From NCBI RefSeq assembly GCF_002752675.1, contig NZ_CP024608.1:1302001-1366000 (forward strand): a DNA stretch of 64,000 bases. Reading direction: 5' to 3'. A program made the translations under genes and the position numbers. This DNA comes from Massilia violaceinigra. Its GTDB lineage: Bacteria; Pseudomonadota; Gammaproteobacteria; Burkholderiales; Burkholderiaceae_D. Positions within the stretch are counted from its first letter, which is position 1, and each line of letters starts with the position of its first letter. Under the pieces are notes generated by a model that worked only from the letters and a program-made list of their open reading frames with translations, had not been told where the DNA came from and did no database searches. Positions 56,636-64,000 of the stretch are shown here, one piece after another.

Positions 56636-58564
56636 CTACCACTTCAGGGTAACCGCGCTCCAGATCAGGATAATAAAGAGGAACCAGCCCCAGCGCGGCT
56701 TGCGCAACATGGCCGATTGCAGCACGATCACGGCCATGCAGGCGGACGGCAGCACGCGCTGCGTGGCCAGCGCGAAAGCGCAAATCAGCGCAACCTGCAC
56801 TGCAATCGCCACCTGAAAATTGTTATCGCCATCCGGCTTGGCGCCAGGAGCCGGATTGGCCGTGGCATCGCTTGCCGGCGGCGCATGAACCGCCGCGGCA
56901 GGAGTCGCAACAGGAGTCTGTGCAGCCGCCGGTTTTTTCATGTTGACGGGCGCTGGTGGCACCGTCGGCGCCTCGGCCGCCTTGCGCTCCTTCTTCTCCA
57001 CCGCCAGTTGCGCGGCGGTTTTTTCCAGCACCGGCGCCGATGCCAGCGTGGCCTGCCACCATCCGTCCCAAGGCGCCTTGCCCTGGGCCGACAGCGCCCG
57101 GAACGCGCTGCTGCGTTTCGACTGCATCAGCTTCATGTCGATGCCGGCCGCCCCCCATCGTGCACGCGCGGCGCGCACGCGCACCAGTAGCGGCAAGCCC
57201 TTGACCGGATCGACCATGCGGATGAACTGCGCATAGCCTTCCAGCGCATCGATGACATTGGTATTGCCGTTCCACTGCTTGCCCTCCGGCCCATCCTTTT
57301 CGAGCTGGAACAGCGTGGCGCGAAAACGCCGCAGGGTCTCGCGTTCGAGCGAGGGCTTTTGATTGACCACGATCCCGGTTACCATCTGGCGCTGCGCGTC
57401 GCGCATCACATGCTGTTTGTCGGGATGCGGCGTGAAACCCTCGTCGATGACGATCTGCTTGGCGCGCCACAGCAGCTTGCCGGCCAGCTTGCGCGCATCG
57501 GCATCGCCCGAAAACGTCAGGTCGTCCGCATAGCGCGTGTACTTGAAACCCAGCTTGGCCGCGCATGCCTGCAGACGCGCATCGAGCCGCCGGCACAAAA
57601 TATTCGTCAACGCCGGGCTGCTCGGCGCGCCCTGCGGCAGCGCGCGCGATCCGTGCGCGACAAAAAATCTCTCGCCATCGATGCGCACTTTGTCGGTCGG
57701 CGCTTCGGTGCACAGCAGCGCCAGGACGGTTGCCAGCTGCTCGCTGTAGCCCAGCTGTGCGAACACGCCTTTAATGCGCGGCATGCCGATCGACGGGAAA
57801 AAATCCTTGAGGTCCAGATTGATGACCACCGCCTGCCCGACATGGGGCGCCGCGTTGCTGACGATCGAGCGGCCCGGCACGAAGCCGTGCGCCGCCTGAT
57901 GCAGCGGCGCGCGCGCCAGCACGTTGTCGAGCACCCAGTACTGGGCGCGTTTCAGGCGCGGCATCGGCGCCGAAATAATCCGTTCGCCGCCGGTTTTCTT
58001 GGGCATTGCGAAGCGCCGGTAATGGCTGATGCGCGAGACGCGCCGTTCGAACGCCAGGAAGCGCAGCTCCGACAGCGTGATGCCCATCGCCTGCGCCAGG
58101 TCGTCCGCCTTGTGCAGCACCGGCATGGCCAGCCCCGCCAGTTTTCCGGCGTCGCTGTCGGCGCGACTAAGCCCCCCCGAAACGCCCGCGCCCAGGTACA
58201 GCACTTCGTGTTCGCGCCGCTGGCGCCACGCTTGCGCCTTCTCGAAGCGCACCAATGCGCGTTTCTGGCGCGTTTCCTCGCGCCGCGCTTTGGCCTTGGC
58301 CATGCGCTCCTTGCGCAGCATGCGCAGCGCCGCCTCGGGATTTTGCAGGTGATGCAGCTCGCTGCCCAGCCTCTGCAAGGCTTGCGTCAGCTCCGCTTCG
58401 CGCCGGATCAGTGCCGATTCAACCGACGGCTTACCGCTGTCGGCCGGCCAGAAGCCCAGGCGCTGCATCTCGGTCAGCACGACTTCTTCTTTGGAGCTGG
58501 CGCGTATGCGCTCGTACAACTGCGCGCGCGTCAGTTCGGAGGGAGAGGGAGTAGGGGAAGTCAT
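56636..58564 (-). CDS. Retron-type reverse transcriptase with extended N-terminus and hydrophobic C-terminus
   Basis: The 642-residue protein has the RT palm motifs: NLDLKDFF near 250, QGAPSSPALTN near 312 and YADD at about 345-348. It also has two motifs typical of retrons: NAAPH (NAxxH) at 237-241 and VTG at 395-397. About 185 residues precede the RT domain and are charged and helical (ALRMLRKERMAKAKARREE). The last 70 residues hold two hydrophobic segments that could anchor it in the membrane. It starts at the ATG at 58564 (AGGA upstream), 58 bases beyond a retron-type RNA. It reverse-transcribes that RNA into msDNA. Confidence 0.85.
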   Translation of the reverse strand: MTSPTPSPSELTRAQLYERIRASSKEEVVLTEMQRLGFWPADSGKPSVESALIRREAELTQALQRLGSELHHLQNPEAALRMLRKERMAKAKARREETRQKRALVRFEKAQAWRQRREHEVLYLGAGVSGGLSRADSDAGKLAGLAMPVLHKADDLAQAMGITLSELRFLAFERRVSRISHYRRFAMPKKTGGERIISAPMPRLKRAQYWVLDNVLARAPLHQAAHGFVPGRSIVSNAAPHVGQAVVINLDLKDFFPSIGMPRIKGVFAQLGYSEQLATVLALLCTEAPTDKVRIDGERFFVAHGSRALPQGAPSSPALTNILCRRLDARLQACAAKLGFKYTRYADDLTFSGDADARKLAGKLLWRAKQIVIDEGFTPHPDKQHVMRDAQRQMVTGIVVNQKPSLERETLRRFRATLFQLEKDGPEGKQWNGNTNVIDALEGYAQFIRMVDPVKGLPLLVRVRAARARWGAAGIDMKLMQSKRSSAFRALSAQGKAPWDGWWQATLASAPVLEKTAAQLAVEKKERKAAEAPTVPPAPVNMKKPAAAQTPVATPAAAVHAPPASDATANPAPGAKPDGDNNFQVAIAVQVALICAFALATQRVLPSACMAVIVLQSAMLRKPRWGWFLFIILIWSAVTLKW

Positions 58565-58622
58565 CGTGTCCTGGTCTCGCAAGGAGCGCCACGGAAAACA
58601 CTGTCGGGAAAACGCAAACTAC

Positions 58623-58846
58623 ACAAGCACGGCAGGATAATCATCGAAGGGCCTGCAGGACTGGAGCGCTCCACTCGACGCCGTACCGCACCAGTAGCGC
58701 TGATCGGCTTCAGGGAAGCCAAACCGTGTCGCGCTACTGGTGCAGGTACGGCACAGTGAAGAGCGTGCCAGTGACGCGTGGGAAGAGCTGACAACGTGGA
58801 CGGCGATCCGCCGTCCGGTTTGCAAGAGCCATCCCGCCGTGCTTGT
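58623..58846 (-). ncRNA. Retron msr-msd RNA
   Basis: The 224-base RNA is bounded by a1 (ACAAGCACGGCGGGAT, 58831-58846) and a2 (complement, 58623-58638), which pair over 16 bases with one G-U. Inside, a GGACGGCG/CGCCGTCC hairpin (58798-58816) fits msr. A long hairpin of 20 bp with one bulge (58681-58700 with 58731-58751), capped by GGCTTC/GAAGCC (58706-58720), fits msd. Promoter and reverse transcriptase flank it in the right order. The branching G is not identified. Confidence 0.88.
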
Positions 58847-58853
58847 TGATGCG

Positions 58854-58883
58854 AGTATAACAGGTGAATTCCGGGCTCCTCAA
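58854..58883 (-). promoter_or_regulatory. Promoter of the retron RNA
   Basis: On the minus strand TTGAGG and TATACT are separated by 18 bases, and the -10 box ends 7 bases before a1. Transcription would start at or close to the a1 repeat. Confidence 0.7.
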
Positions 58884-58928
58884 GCATTGGTTGGAATACG
58901 TGGTTGAGTGAAGGTGCGACGCCGCGCA

Positions 58929-60584
58929 TTACACGCCAGGCGCGGCGTCGCGCCTGGCCTGGTCCATGCGCAGCGCGAGCATGTGCACGCACGGCCCCTT
59001 GTGCATGCGGTTCTGGGTGAAGTGATTGCACTCGCAACTGCCGTCGACGATGCGCCGGTCGGCATCGAGGCGCAGCATGACCTGGTACGGCCGGCCATTC
59101 TCCTTGCTGCGCGCGCGCAGGCGCAGGCCGCCATCGGGTTGCGCTTCGCTCGCCTGTTCGCTCAGGCTTTGCACGGCCAGCAGGGTCGCCGCCTTTTCTT
59201 CGATCGCGCTGGCAAAGCGCAGCACGTCCAGCGGCAACGGCTCGCGCGACAGCTCGCGCAGGCGGTACACACCCTGCGTCAGGTCGTAGATCACACGTCC
59301 GGCCTGGGTGTACAAGGTGAGCGCGCTTTCGACGATGGCGCGCGTCAGGCCGGTGTCGGCCGCCAGCTGGTCGGCGGTGGCGAACCAGCGCTGTCCCAGC
59401 GCGGCAAAAACGCGCGTCTTGCTGTCGTCGTCGACGGCGCCGCGCGGCGCCAGCAGGTCGAACTGGCCGGCGCGCGCCCAGTCGTTGGCGGTCCAGCCGG
59501 ACAGGCCGAGCGTGAGCTGCATGTCCGGCAGGTTGGCAATCCAGAAGCTCGGCATGCCGCTGCCCATCAGGTGCACGGTAAAGCTGTGCGCCACCGGGAT
59601 CAGGCGTTCGAGCAGCATCAGGCGGCGCCGCCCCCAGATGCGGATTTCTTCAGCCGCATTGCCCTGGTAGATCGAGCGGCGGCATACCAGTTCATCGTTC
59701 CACGGCTCGAACAGCGCGCGGATCGGTTCACCCGGCGTGAGCACGAAGCGGATCGACCGCGGGCCGACGCGTTCCTTCTTGCGGCGCAGGAGATGGCAGA
59801 AATTATGCACATCCATCGGATGCAGATCGAGCCTGCGCGCCGGCAGGTTCATTGCGCTGCTCACCTGCAGAAAGCCGCGCACCCAGGTTTCCGGCACGTC
59901 GATCTTCTCTTCCTTGAACGATGGATCGCCAGCGGTGGCGACCTGGAAGCCGCTCGGATCGATCGCCAGACGGGTCGTCTTATAGTCGCGGATCTTCTGG
60001 AATTCGCCGTACAGCCCTTCGGAGTAGTCGACATTGGTGGTGCCGCAGGCGAAGTCGCCCACGCGGTCGAACACATTATGGCTGCAGCTGAGCGAGGCGT
60101 AGCTCAATTCGTCGCGGCTGAAGCACTCGAAGAACACGCGGTCGGGATGGACCGTGATCACCGGGTCGAGCACCACCCAGGCGTCGAAATTGGCCTTGTA
60201 TATATAGTCGAAGTATTTGGCCTGGGCTGCGGCGAAGGGCTTGAGGATGATGCTCTTTTGCGCCCGCAGTGCCTTCAGTTCCTCGCTCAGCGGCGCCATG
60301 CGCGCGCGCAGGTCCGCATTGCGGTCGATCAGTTCGGCCAGCGCCGGGTCTTCGTTCTGCGCGCGCCATGCCAGATAGGCGGTCTTGTCGGGCGGCTGGT
60401 AGCGCTGGTCGGCCACCACCACGTCGTGCAGCGCGGAGATGGCTTCCCGGAAGGGAATGTGCTTGTTCAACTGGGCGACAAAATGGGTCGGCGCTCGCAA
60501 GGTGTCGGGCGCGAAGCGCATCTCGGTGCTTGAAGCGCTGTTGCTGACGGTGCTGGCGCCGTAGTAGCGGTATTCGAATTTCAT
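58929..60584 (-). CDS. Winged-helix and SWIM zinc-finger protein of the retron locus
   Basis: The 551-residue protein ends with a SWIM zinc finger, CECNHFTQNRMHKGPCVHM (CxC and CxH, about residues 515-535), preceded by a winged helix (RWFATADQLAADTGLTRAIV, about 395-445). SWIM domains bind nucleic acid or protein. The N-terminal 380 residues are unassigned and rich in aromatic residues. The stop of the upstream gene overlaps its start (ATGA). It lies directly before the retron RNA. WH-SWIM proteins are predicted accessory proteins of one class of retrons. Confidence 0.8.
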   Translation of the reverse strand: MKFEYRYYGASTVSNSASSTEMRFAPDTLRAPTHFVAQLNKHIPFREAISALHDVVVADQRYQPPDKTAYLAWRAQNEDPALAELIDRNADLRARMAPLSEELKALRAQKSIILKPFAAAQAKYFDYIYKANFDAWVVLDPVITVHPDRVFFECFSRDELSYASLSCSHNVFDRVGDFACGTTNVDYSEGLYGEFQKIRDYKTTRLAIDPSGFQVATAGDPSFKEEKIDVPETWVRGFLQVSSAMNLPARRLDLHPMDVHNFCHLLRRKKERVGPRSIRFVLTPGEPIRALFEPWNDELVCRRSIYQGNAAEEIRIWGRRRLMLLERLIPVAHSFTVHLMGSGMPSFWIANLPDMQLTLGLSGWTANDWARAGQFDLLAPRGAVDDDSKTRVFAALGQRWFATADQLAADTGLTRAIVESALTLYTQAGRVIYDLTQGVYRLRELSREPLPLDVLRFASAIEEKAATLLAVQSLSEQASEAQPDGGLRLRARSKENGRPYQVMLRLDADRRIVDGSCECNHFTQNRMHKGPCVHMLALRMDQARRDAAPGV

Positions 60585-63500
60585 TGTGGTCCCCGCTGGG
60601 CCGCATGCGCGCGCGGCGGCTCGATCGTCATCACCGCCGGCAGTGCCGGAAAGCGTTCCTGGATCGCGCGCAGTCCTTCGATGTACTGCGCCTTGTCGGC
60701 GATGGCGACGGTGAGCACCTGGCGCGCGAACAGGCGCGCAACAAAAGCGGCGATCGCCTCCGATATCTGCGCCTGCGCGCGCAGGAAGTCGAGCACGCGG
60801 TTCTTGACCACCCGGCCGCGGTTGACCTGCGAGAGCACGTTCAAAAAGTACGGTTCGAGGCGTTCCAGCTTCGACAGATCGCCGGCGCTTGCGCTGGCAA
60901 GCCAGCCGCTGACGAACAGCTGCATGTTGGCGGACGGATGCTGGCTAAGTTTGAGCATGTATTCGGTGACGTCGGCGACGTCGAAATGGGTCGTGAGCAT
61001 GGTGCGCCCGAAGCGCTGCACTTCTGGATCGAGATGGTCGCACAGGCTGACCAGCAAGGACGGATTCCAGTCTTCGGTGGCGCATTGCTTGCTGAAGAAC
61101 TCGCGCGCGAACGCGCGGGTGTCTTCCCAGGTGCTGTCGAGCAGGCGCAGCGCCGCTTCCATCTGGGTGCGCACCAGGGCTGCGTGTTCGGTAAAGGCCG
61201 CACAGGCCCAGCGCCGCACGCTGGCGTTTTCGTTGCGGCCGAACTGCGCCCATTCGGTCACGCTGAACTGCGTGTTGACGAAGCGCGGCAGCATCTGCGC
61301 GCCAAGCAGTTGCGCGCCCTTGCTGCGCGCGGCCAACAGACGCACCAGCAGCGCGCGGTCAAGGTGGTCGGCGCCCGAATTGAGCGGTCCCAGGATCCAT
61401 GCGATCAGGTCCGCGTGGACGCCCTCGGCCGGTTCGCTGTGGAACAGGGTGTCGAGCAGCAGCGGCAGCAAGGTGGCGCGAAACGTGGCGTCGCTTGGGG
61501 CGATGCGCTGCAAGGCGCCGTCGATGGCGCGCCGCACGTCCGCGTCCGGGTGCGTGCAGAACACGGCGAACAGCAAGGCTTGACTTGCCAGCATGTGCTC
61601 CGGCAGTGCGCTGAACAGTTTGATGCCGACCGCGCGCACCCCCGCATCCGCTTCCTGCAGCAGCGCCGCCAGGGTGGCCGGCGGAATCGCGCCCGCCGGC
61701 TCGGCATGGCGCAGCAACCATTCGCCGGCGGCGATGCGCACGCTGGCCAGCCGGTGCGCGAGCAGGGCAAGCAGGCGCGCGTAGGGCGCTTGGGCCGCGG
61801 CTGCGCGCAGGGGGCGGTCGAGCAGCCATATCAGGTCGGCGGCGATGGCCGGGACCACCAGTTCGGCCTGATCGAGGTCACCGCAGTTGTCCAGCCAGTC
61901 GAGCAGCAGCAGGACGATGACGTCTGCCTGGCCGGGCAGGGCCAGCGCGCACTGGCACAGCATGCGGCCATGGCGGCGCACCGCTTCATCGGGCGAACAG
62001 GCCAGGGTTGCGACCAGCAGCGCGTCGGCGCAGTAATCATCGGGCGCGCGGCTGATGCATTCGAGCGCGAAGGTGCGCGCTTCCGGAAGGCTCGATTGCA
62101 GCAGCAACAGCAGCCAGCGCGTATCGGGCACGCCGTCGGCAAAGCGCTGGCGGCACAGCTGGAAGGCGAAGCTGGCGGTCTCGCTGTAAGGGCTGCGCAA
62201 AAGCGCGCCCAGGTCGTCGAGCGCGATGCGGTCGCAAAAGGCAGTGTTGTCGATCAGGGCGCGCGCGGCAAAGGCGTGCACGCCCTCGCAGCGGCTGCGC
62301 TGCATCAGCCAGAGCAGAGCGGCGGGACGCGCATCCCACAGCGCGGGAAAAGCTTCTTCGCGTCCGTTGGCGGGCACGATCGGGCCGACCTGGAACCAGC
62401 TGCTGCCGCTGCGGTTGCCGGTCCAGGCGCCATGGCTGCGCAGCAGGCGGTTGAACACGGTCCAGTGGCTGTAGATGTCGTAGCTGCGGTTGGCGCGCAT
62501 GAAATAGCGGCCCTCGCGCGTGTAGGGCTGGCCGGAGTCGGCGTCATCCATCGCCATCAGCGCGCCGAGCGCCATCGTGACAAAGGCCGGGTCGTCGTCC
62601 TGGCCGAGACGGCGCAGCGTGCGCCAGCCGCGCAGGCGCAGGTAGGCGCGCGTGCGCGTGCTGTACGCGACAGTGCTGTCGGGACGGGCCGCCATTTCCG
62701 CGTACGGCACCCATTTGCGGTCGATGCGTACATATGTGCTGGAGGTCTGGGCAGTGGTGGTATCGAAGCGCTGCTGCAGCAGTCCAAACAGCTCGCCGTC
62801 GTCGCGCATTTCGGCGGCCTTGTACAGATGCCGCACGGCGCGGAACGTGCCCGCGCGCAGGGGCAGCTGGCGCAGCTGCGTCAGCAGGATGCTGCGCGCC
62901 AGCGGGTCGGCCAGCGCCACCTGGTCGAGCTGTTCCAGCCAGTCCGACAGCGACAGCGTGGTCCATTGATCGGGGCGCGCGCACAACTGTGCAATCGCTT
63001 CCTCGTCGCGCGCGGCCCAGGCTTGGCGCAGCTGCGCCGGCCAGTCGCCGGTGAGTTGCGCGGCGTGTTGGACTAGCGCTGCCTCCCCGGCCAGTTGCAG
63101 CCACGCCTGTCTGGCGATGCGGCGCACCGCATCGCTGCTGCCGCGCGCGTGCAGTTCGAGCATCGCCTGGGTGGCGCCAGTGTCGCCACAGCGGCCGATG
63201 GCCCAGGCCAGGCAGTAATCGAGTGCGGAGGTACCGCGCCCGATCAGGCCGACCATCAGCGGCACCGCGGCGGCCAGCCGGCGTTCGCCGATGCGCCATG
63301 CGGTGCGGGTGCGCTGCTGGTCTTTCAGGCGCCGCCAGACGCCGGCGTCCAGCCGTCCAAGCAGCACAGCGTCGGCGGAGCGCCGTTCGGCAGTTGCCGG
63401 TGCTTTTGGTGCGGTGTCGTCGAGGCGCGCGGGCGGCAGGGCTGCCGCGTCGGTGAAGCCCTGCGCCTGGCGTTCGGCCAGCAGTAGGTCAAACAGGCGT

Positions 63501-63718
63501 TCCGCCGTGGGTTGGCCGACCGGCTGCGGCGTGCGCGTGGTCTCGCGCCACTCGTCGCCGCGGCGGCCCTGGCGCATGTTGACGAGGTAGCGGTCATCGC
63601 CATCAGGCAGTTCGCACAGGTCGATTTCGCACTCGACCACACTGTGTTTTTGCCTGCGTACCAGGCGGGTTGTACGAATCAGTCTCACCGCGTCTGCCCA
63701 TGATTGAATAGAGGTCAA
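60581..63718 (-). CDS. WGR-domain and HEAT-repeat protein of the retron locus
   Basis: The 1045-residue protein starts with a WGR-like domain (YLVNMRQGRRGDEWRETT, about residues 44-62), the nucleic-acid-sensing module found in PARPs and defence proteins. The rest is a long array of HEAT/ARM-type helical repeats (examples AVRRIARQAWLQLAGEAA and DADVRRAIDGALQRIAP). No enzymatic motif is evident. It starts at a TTG at 63718 and overlaps the WH-SWIM gene by 4 bases. It may form a scaffold or sensor with that protein. Confidence 0.75.
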   Translation of the reverse strand: MTSIQSWADAVRLIRTTRLVRRQKHSVVECEIDLCELPDGDDRYLVNMRQGRRGDEWRETTRTPQPVGQPTAERLFDLLLAERQAQGFTDAAALPPARLDDTAPKAPATAERRSADAVLLGRLDAGVWRRLKDQQRTRTAWRIGERRLAAAVPLMVGLIGRGTSALDYCLAWAIGRCGDTGATQAMLELHARGSSDAVRRIARQAWLQLAGEAALVQHAAQLTGDWPAQLRQAWAARDEEAIAQLCARPDQWTTLSLSDWLEQLDQVALADPLARSILLTQLRQLPLRAGTFRAVRHLYKAAEMRDDGELFGLLQQRFDTTTAQTSSTYVRIDRKWVPYAEMAARPDSTVAYSTRTRAYLRLRGWRTLRRLGQDDDPAFVTMALGALMAMDDADSGQPYTREGRYFMRANRSYDIYSHWTVFNRLLRSHGAWTGNRSGSSWFQVGPIVPANGREEAFPALWDARPAALLWLMQRSRCEGVHAFAARALIDNTAFCDRIALDDLGALLRSPYSETASFAFQLCRQRFADGVPDTRWLLLLLQSSLPEARTFALECISRAPDDYCADALLVATLACSPDEAVRRHGRMLCQCALALPGQADVIVLLLLDWLDNCGDLDQAELVVPAIAADLIWLLDRPLRAAAAQAPYARLLALLAHRLASVRIAAGEWLLRHAEPAGAIPPATLAALLQEADAGVRAVGIKLFSALPEHMLASQALLFAVFCTHPDADVRRAIDGALQRIAPSDATFRATLLPLLLDTLFHSEPAEGVHADLIAWILGPLNSGADHLDRALLVRLLAARSKGAQLLGAQMLPRFVNTQFSVTEWAQFGRNENASVRRWACAAFTEHAALVRTQMEAALRLLDSTWEDTRAFAREFFSKQCATEDWNPSLLVSLCDHLDPEVQRFGRTMLTTHFDVADVTEYMLKLSQHPSANMQLFVSGWLASASAGDLSKLERLEPYFLNVLSQVNRGRVVKNRVLDFLRAQAQISEAIAAFVARLFARQVLTVAIADKAQYIEGLRAIQERFPALPAVMTIEPPRAHAAQRGPQ

Positions 63719-63762
63719 TAGTAACCCGCGGCAGAACTGCTTGTAAATCAGGCAATGAAAAT

Positions 63763-64000
63763 CTAGGCGGCGCCGCGCTGTAGCGTGAGCACGAAGGCGA
63801 CGCCGTCATCGAGGTTTTTGGCGACGATGGTGCCGCCCATTTTGGCCATGTAGGTCCTGGCCACGAACAGGCCCTGGCCGCGGTTGCCGTGCGCGCCCGC
63901 TTCTTCCTGGTCCGACACGCCGTACTCGAAAATGGTGCCGATGACATCGTCGGCGATGGTCGGTCCGCGGTTGGCGATGGTAACGCCGGCACTCGTTTCG
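63763..64000 (-). CDS. Sensor histidine kinase, C-terminal ATPase part
   Basis: The last 78 codons of a gene that begins outside the window. FEYGVSDQEE, then GNRGQGLFVARTYMAKMGG, match the G1/G2 region of histidine-kinase HATPase domains, where N and G boxes hold ATP. It lies 44 bases upstream of the WGR gene on the same strand, so read-through into the retron locus is possible. What it senses cannot be seen. Confidence 0.8.
   Translation of the reverse strand, partial: ETSAGVTIANRGPTIADDVIGTIFEYGVSDQEEAGAHGNRGQGLFVARTYMAKMGGTIVAKNLDDGVAFVLTLQRGAA

Noticed and set aside
58681..58751. Plain terminator for the WH-SWIM gene
   Set aside because: No T-run. The a1/a2 repeats and position before the RT fit msd.
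60584..63076. Plus-strand frame of 830 codons
   Set aside because: Antisense to the WGR/HEAT gene. It has the same shadow composition and no motif.

Overview
The window looks like chromosome of a high-GC betaproteobacterium of the family Oxalobacteraceae, Massilia/Telluria/Duganella-like. The evidence is the sequence of the complete rRNA operon (49279-54441), the betaproteobacterial order rpe / gph / trpE / trpG / trpD / trpC, rpe lying divergent to apaG, and the general protein content. This placement is by recognition; no alignment was run.

Layout. 1-7630: a DUF2058 protein, a GlxA-type regulator with a periplasmic DJ-1/PfpI protein, three small secreted proteins and a large superfamily I helicase with ankyrin repeats. 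7850-12600: a microprotein and an accessory island holding a restriction-modification system (HTH controller, two DNA methyltransferases of different classes, a convergent phospholipase-D-fold nuclease), ending beside a degenerate tRNA-Phe. 12800-23800: an MHYT-GGDEF-EAL signalling protein, two intact tRNA-Phe genes with matching terminators, a fasciclin protein, a UbiH-like hydroxylase, DsbC, an IorAB-type molybdenum hydroxylase with a MobA/MocA-like maturation protein, and an M61 peptidase. 23880-34110: the tryptophan operon with a recognisable trpL leader peptide and attenuator, an inserted lysE, and accessory genes separating rpe from gph. 34280-42450: apaG, mltA, an enoyl-CoA hydratase, a carotenoid oxygenase, a MerR regulator, a papain-like protease pair and a D-amino-acid dehydrogenase behind a tandem glycine riboswitch.

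42570-48880 is an RNA-repair locus: rtcR (sigma-54 activator) faces a near-consensus -24/-12 promoter, followed by rsr (Ro60 orthologue), a roughly 600-base noncoding stretch, rtcB and rtcA. By eye the noncoding stretch folds into six successive hairpins. They share a 5' GAATGC motif, a 3' TTGTC motif and an ACAT at the loop entry, and in one pair a base-pair change is compensated. I read it as an array of Y-RNA-like elements, the last two carrying tRNA-like T-arms. The rrn operon with tRNA-Ile and tRNA-Ala follows directly.

54726-63718: an IS1634-type transposase gene sits behind the rrn terminator. Beyond it, on the minus strand, is a probable retron: a WGR/HEAT-repeat protein overlapping a winged-helix/SWIM zinc-finger protein, then a 224-base RNA with 16-bp a1/a2 inverted repeats and a long msd-like hairpin, then a reverse transcriptase with NAxxH, YADD and VTG motifs and a hydrophobic C-terminus. 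The window ends inside a histidine-kinase-like ATPase domain.

The most interesting candidates are the six-unit Y-RNA-like array in the rsr-rtcBA operon, the WGR/SWIM-associated retron, and the two-methylase PLD-nuclease restriction island.
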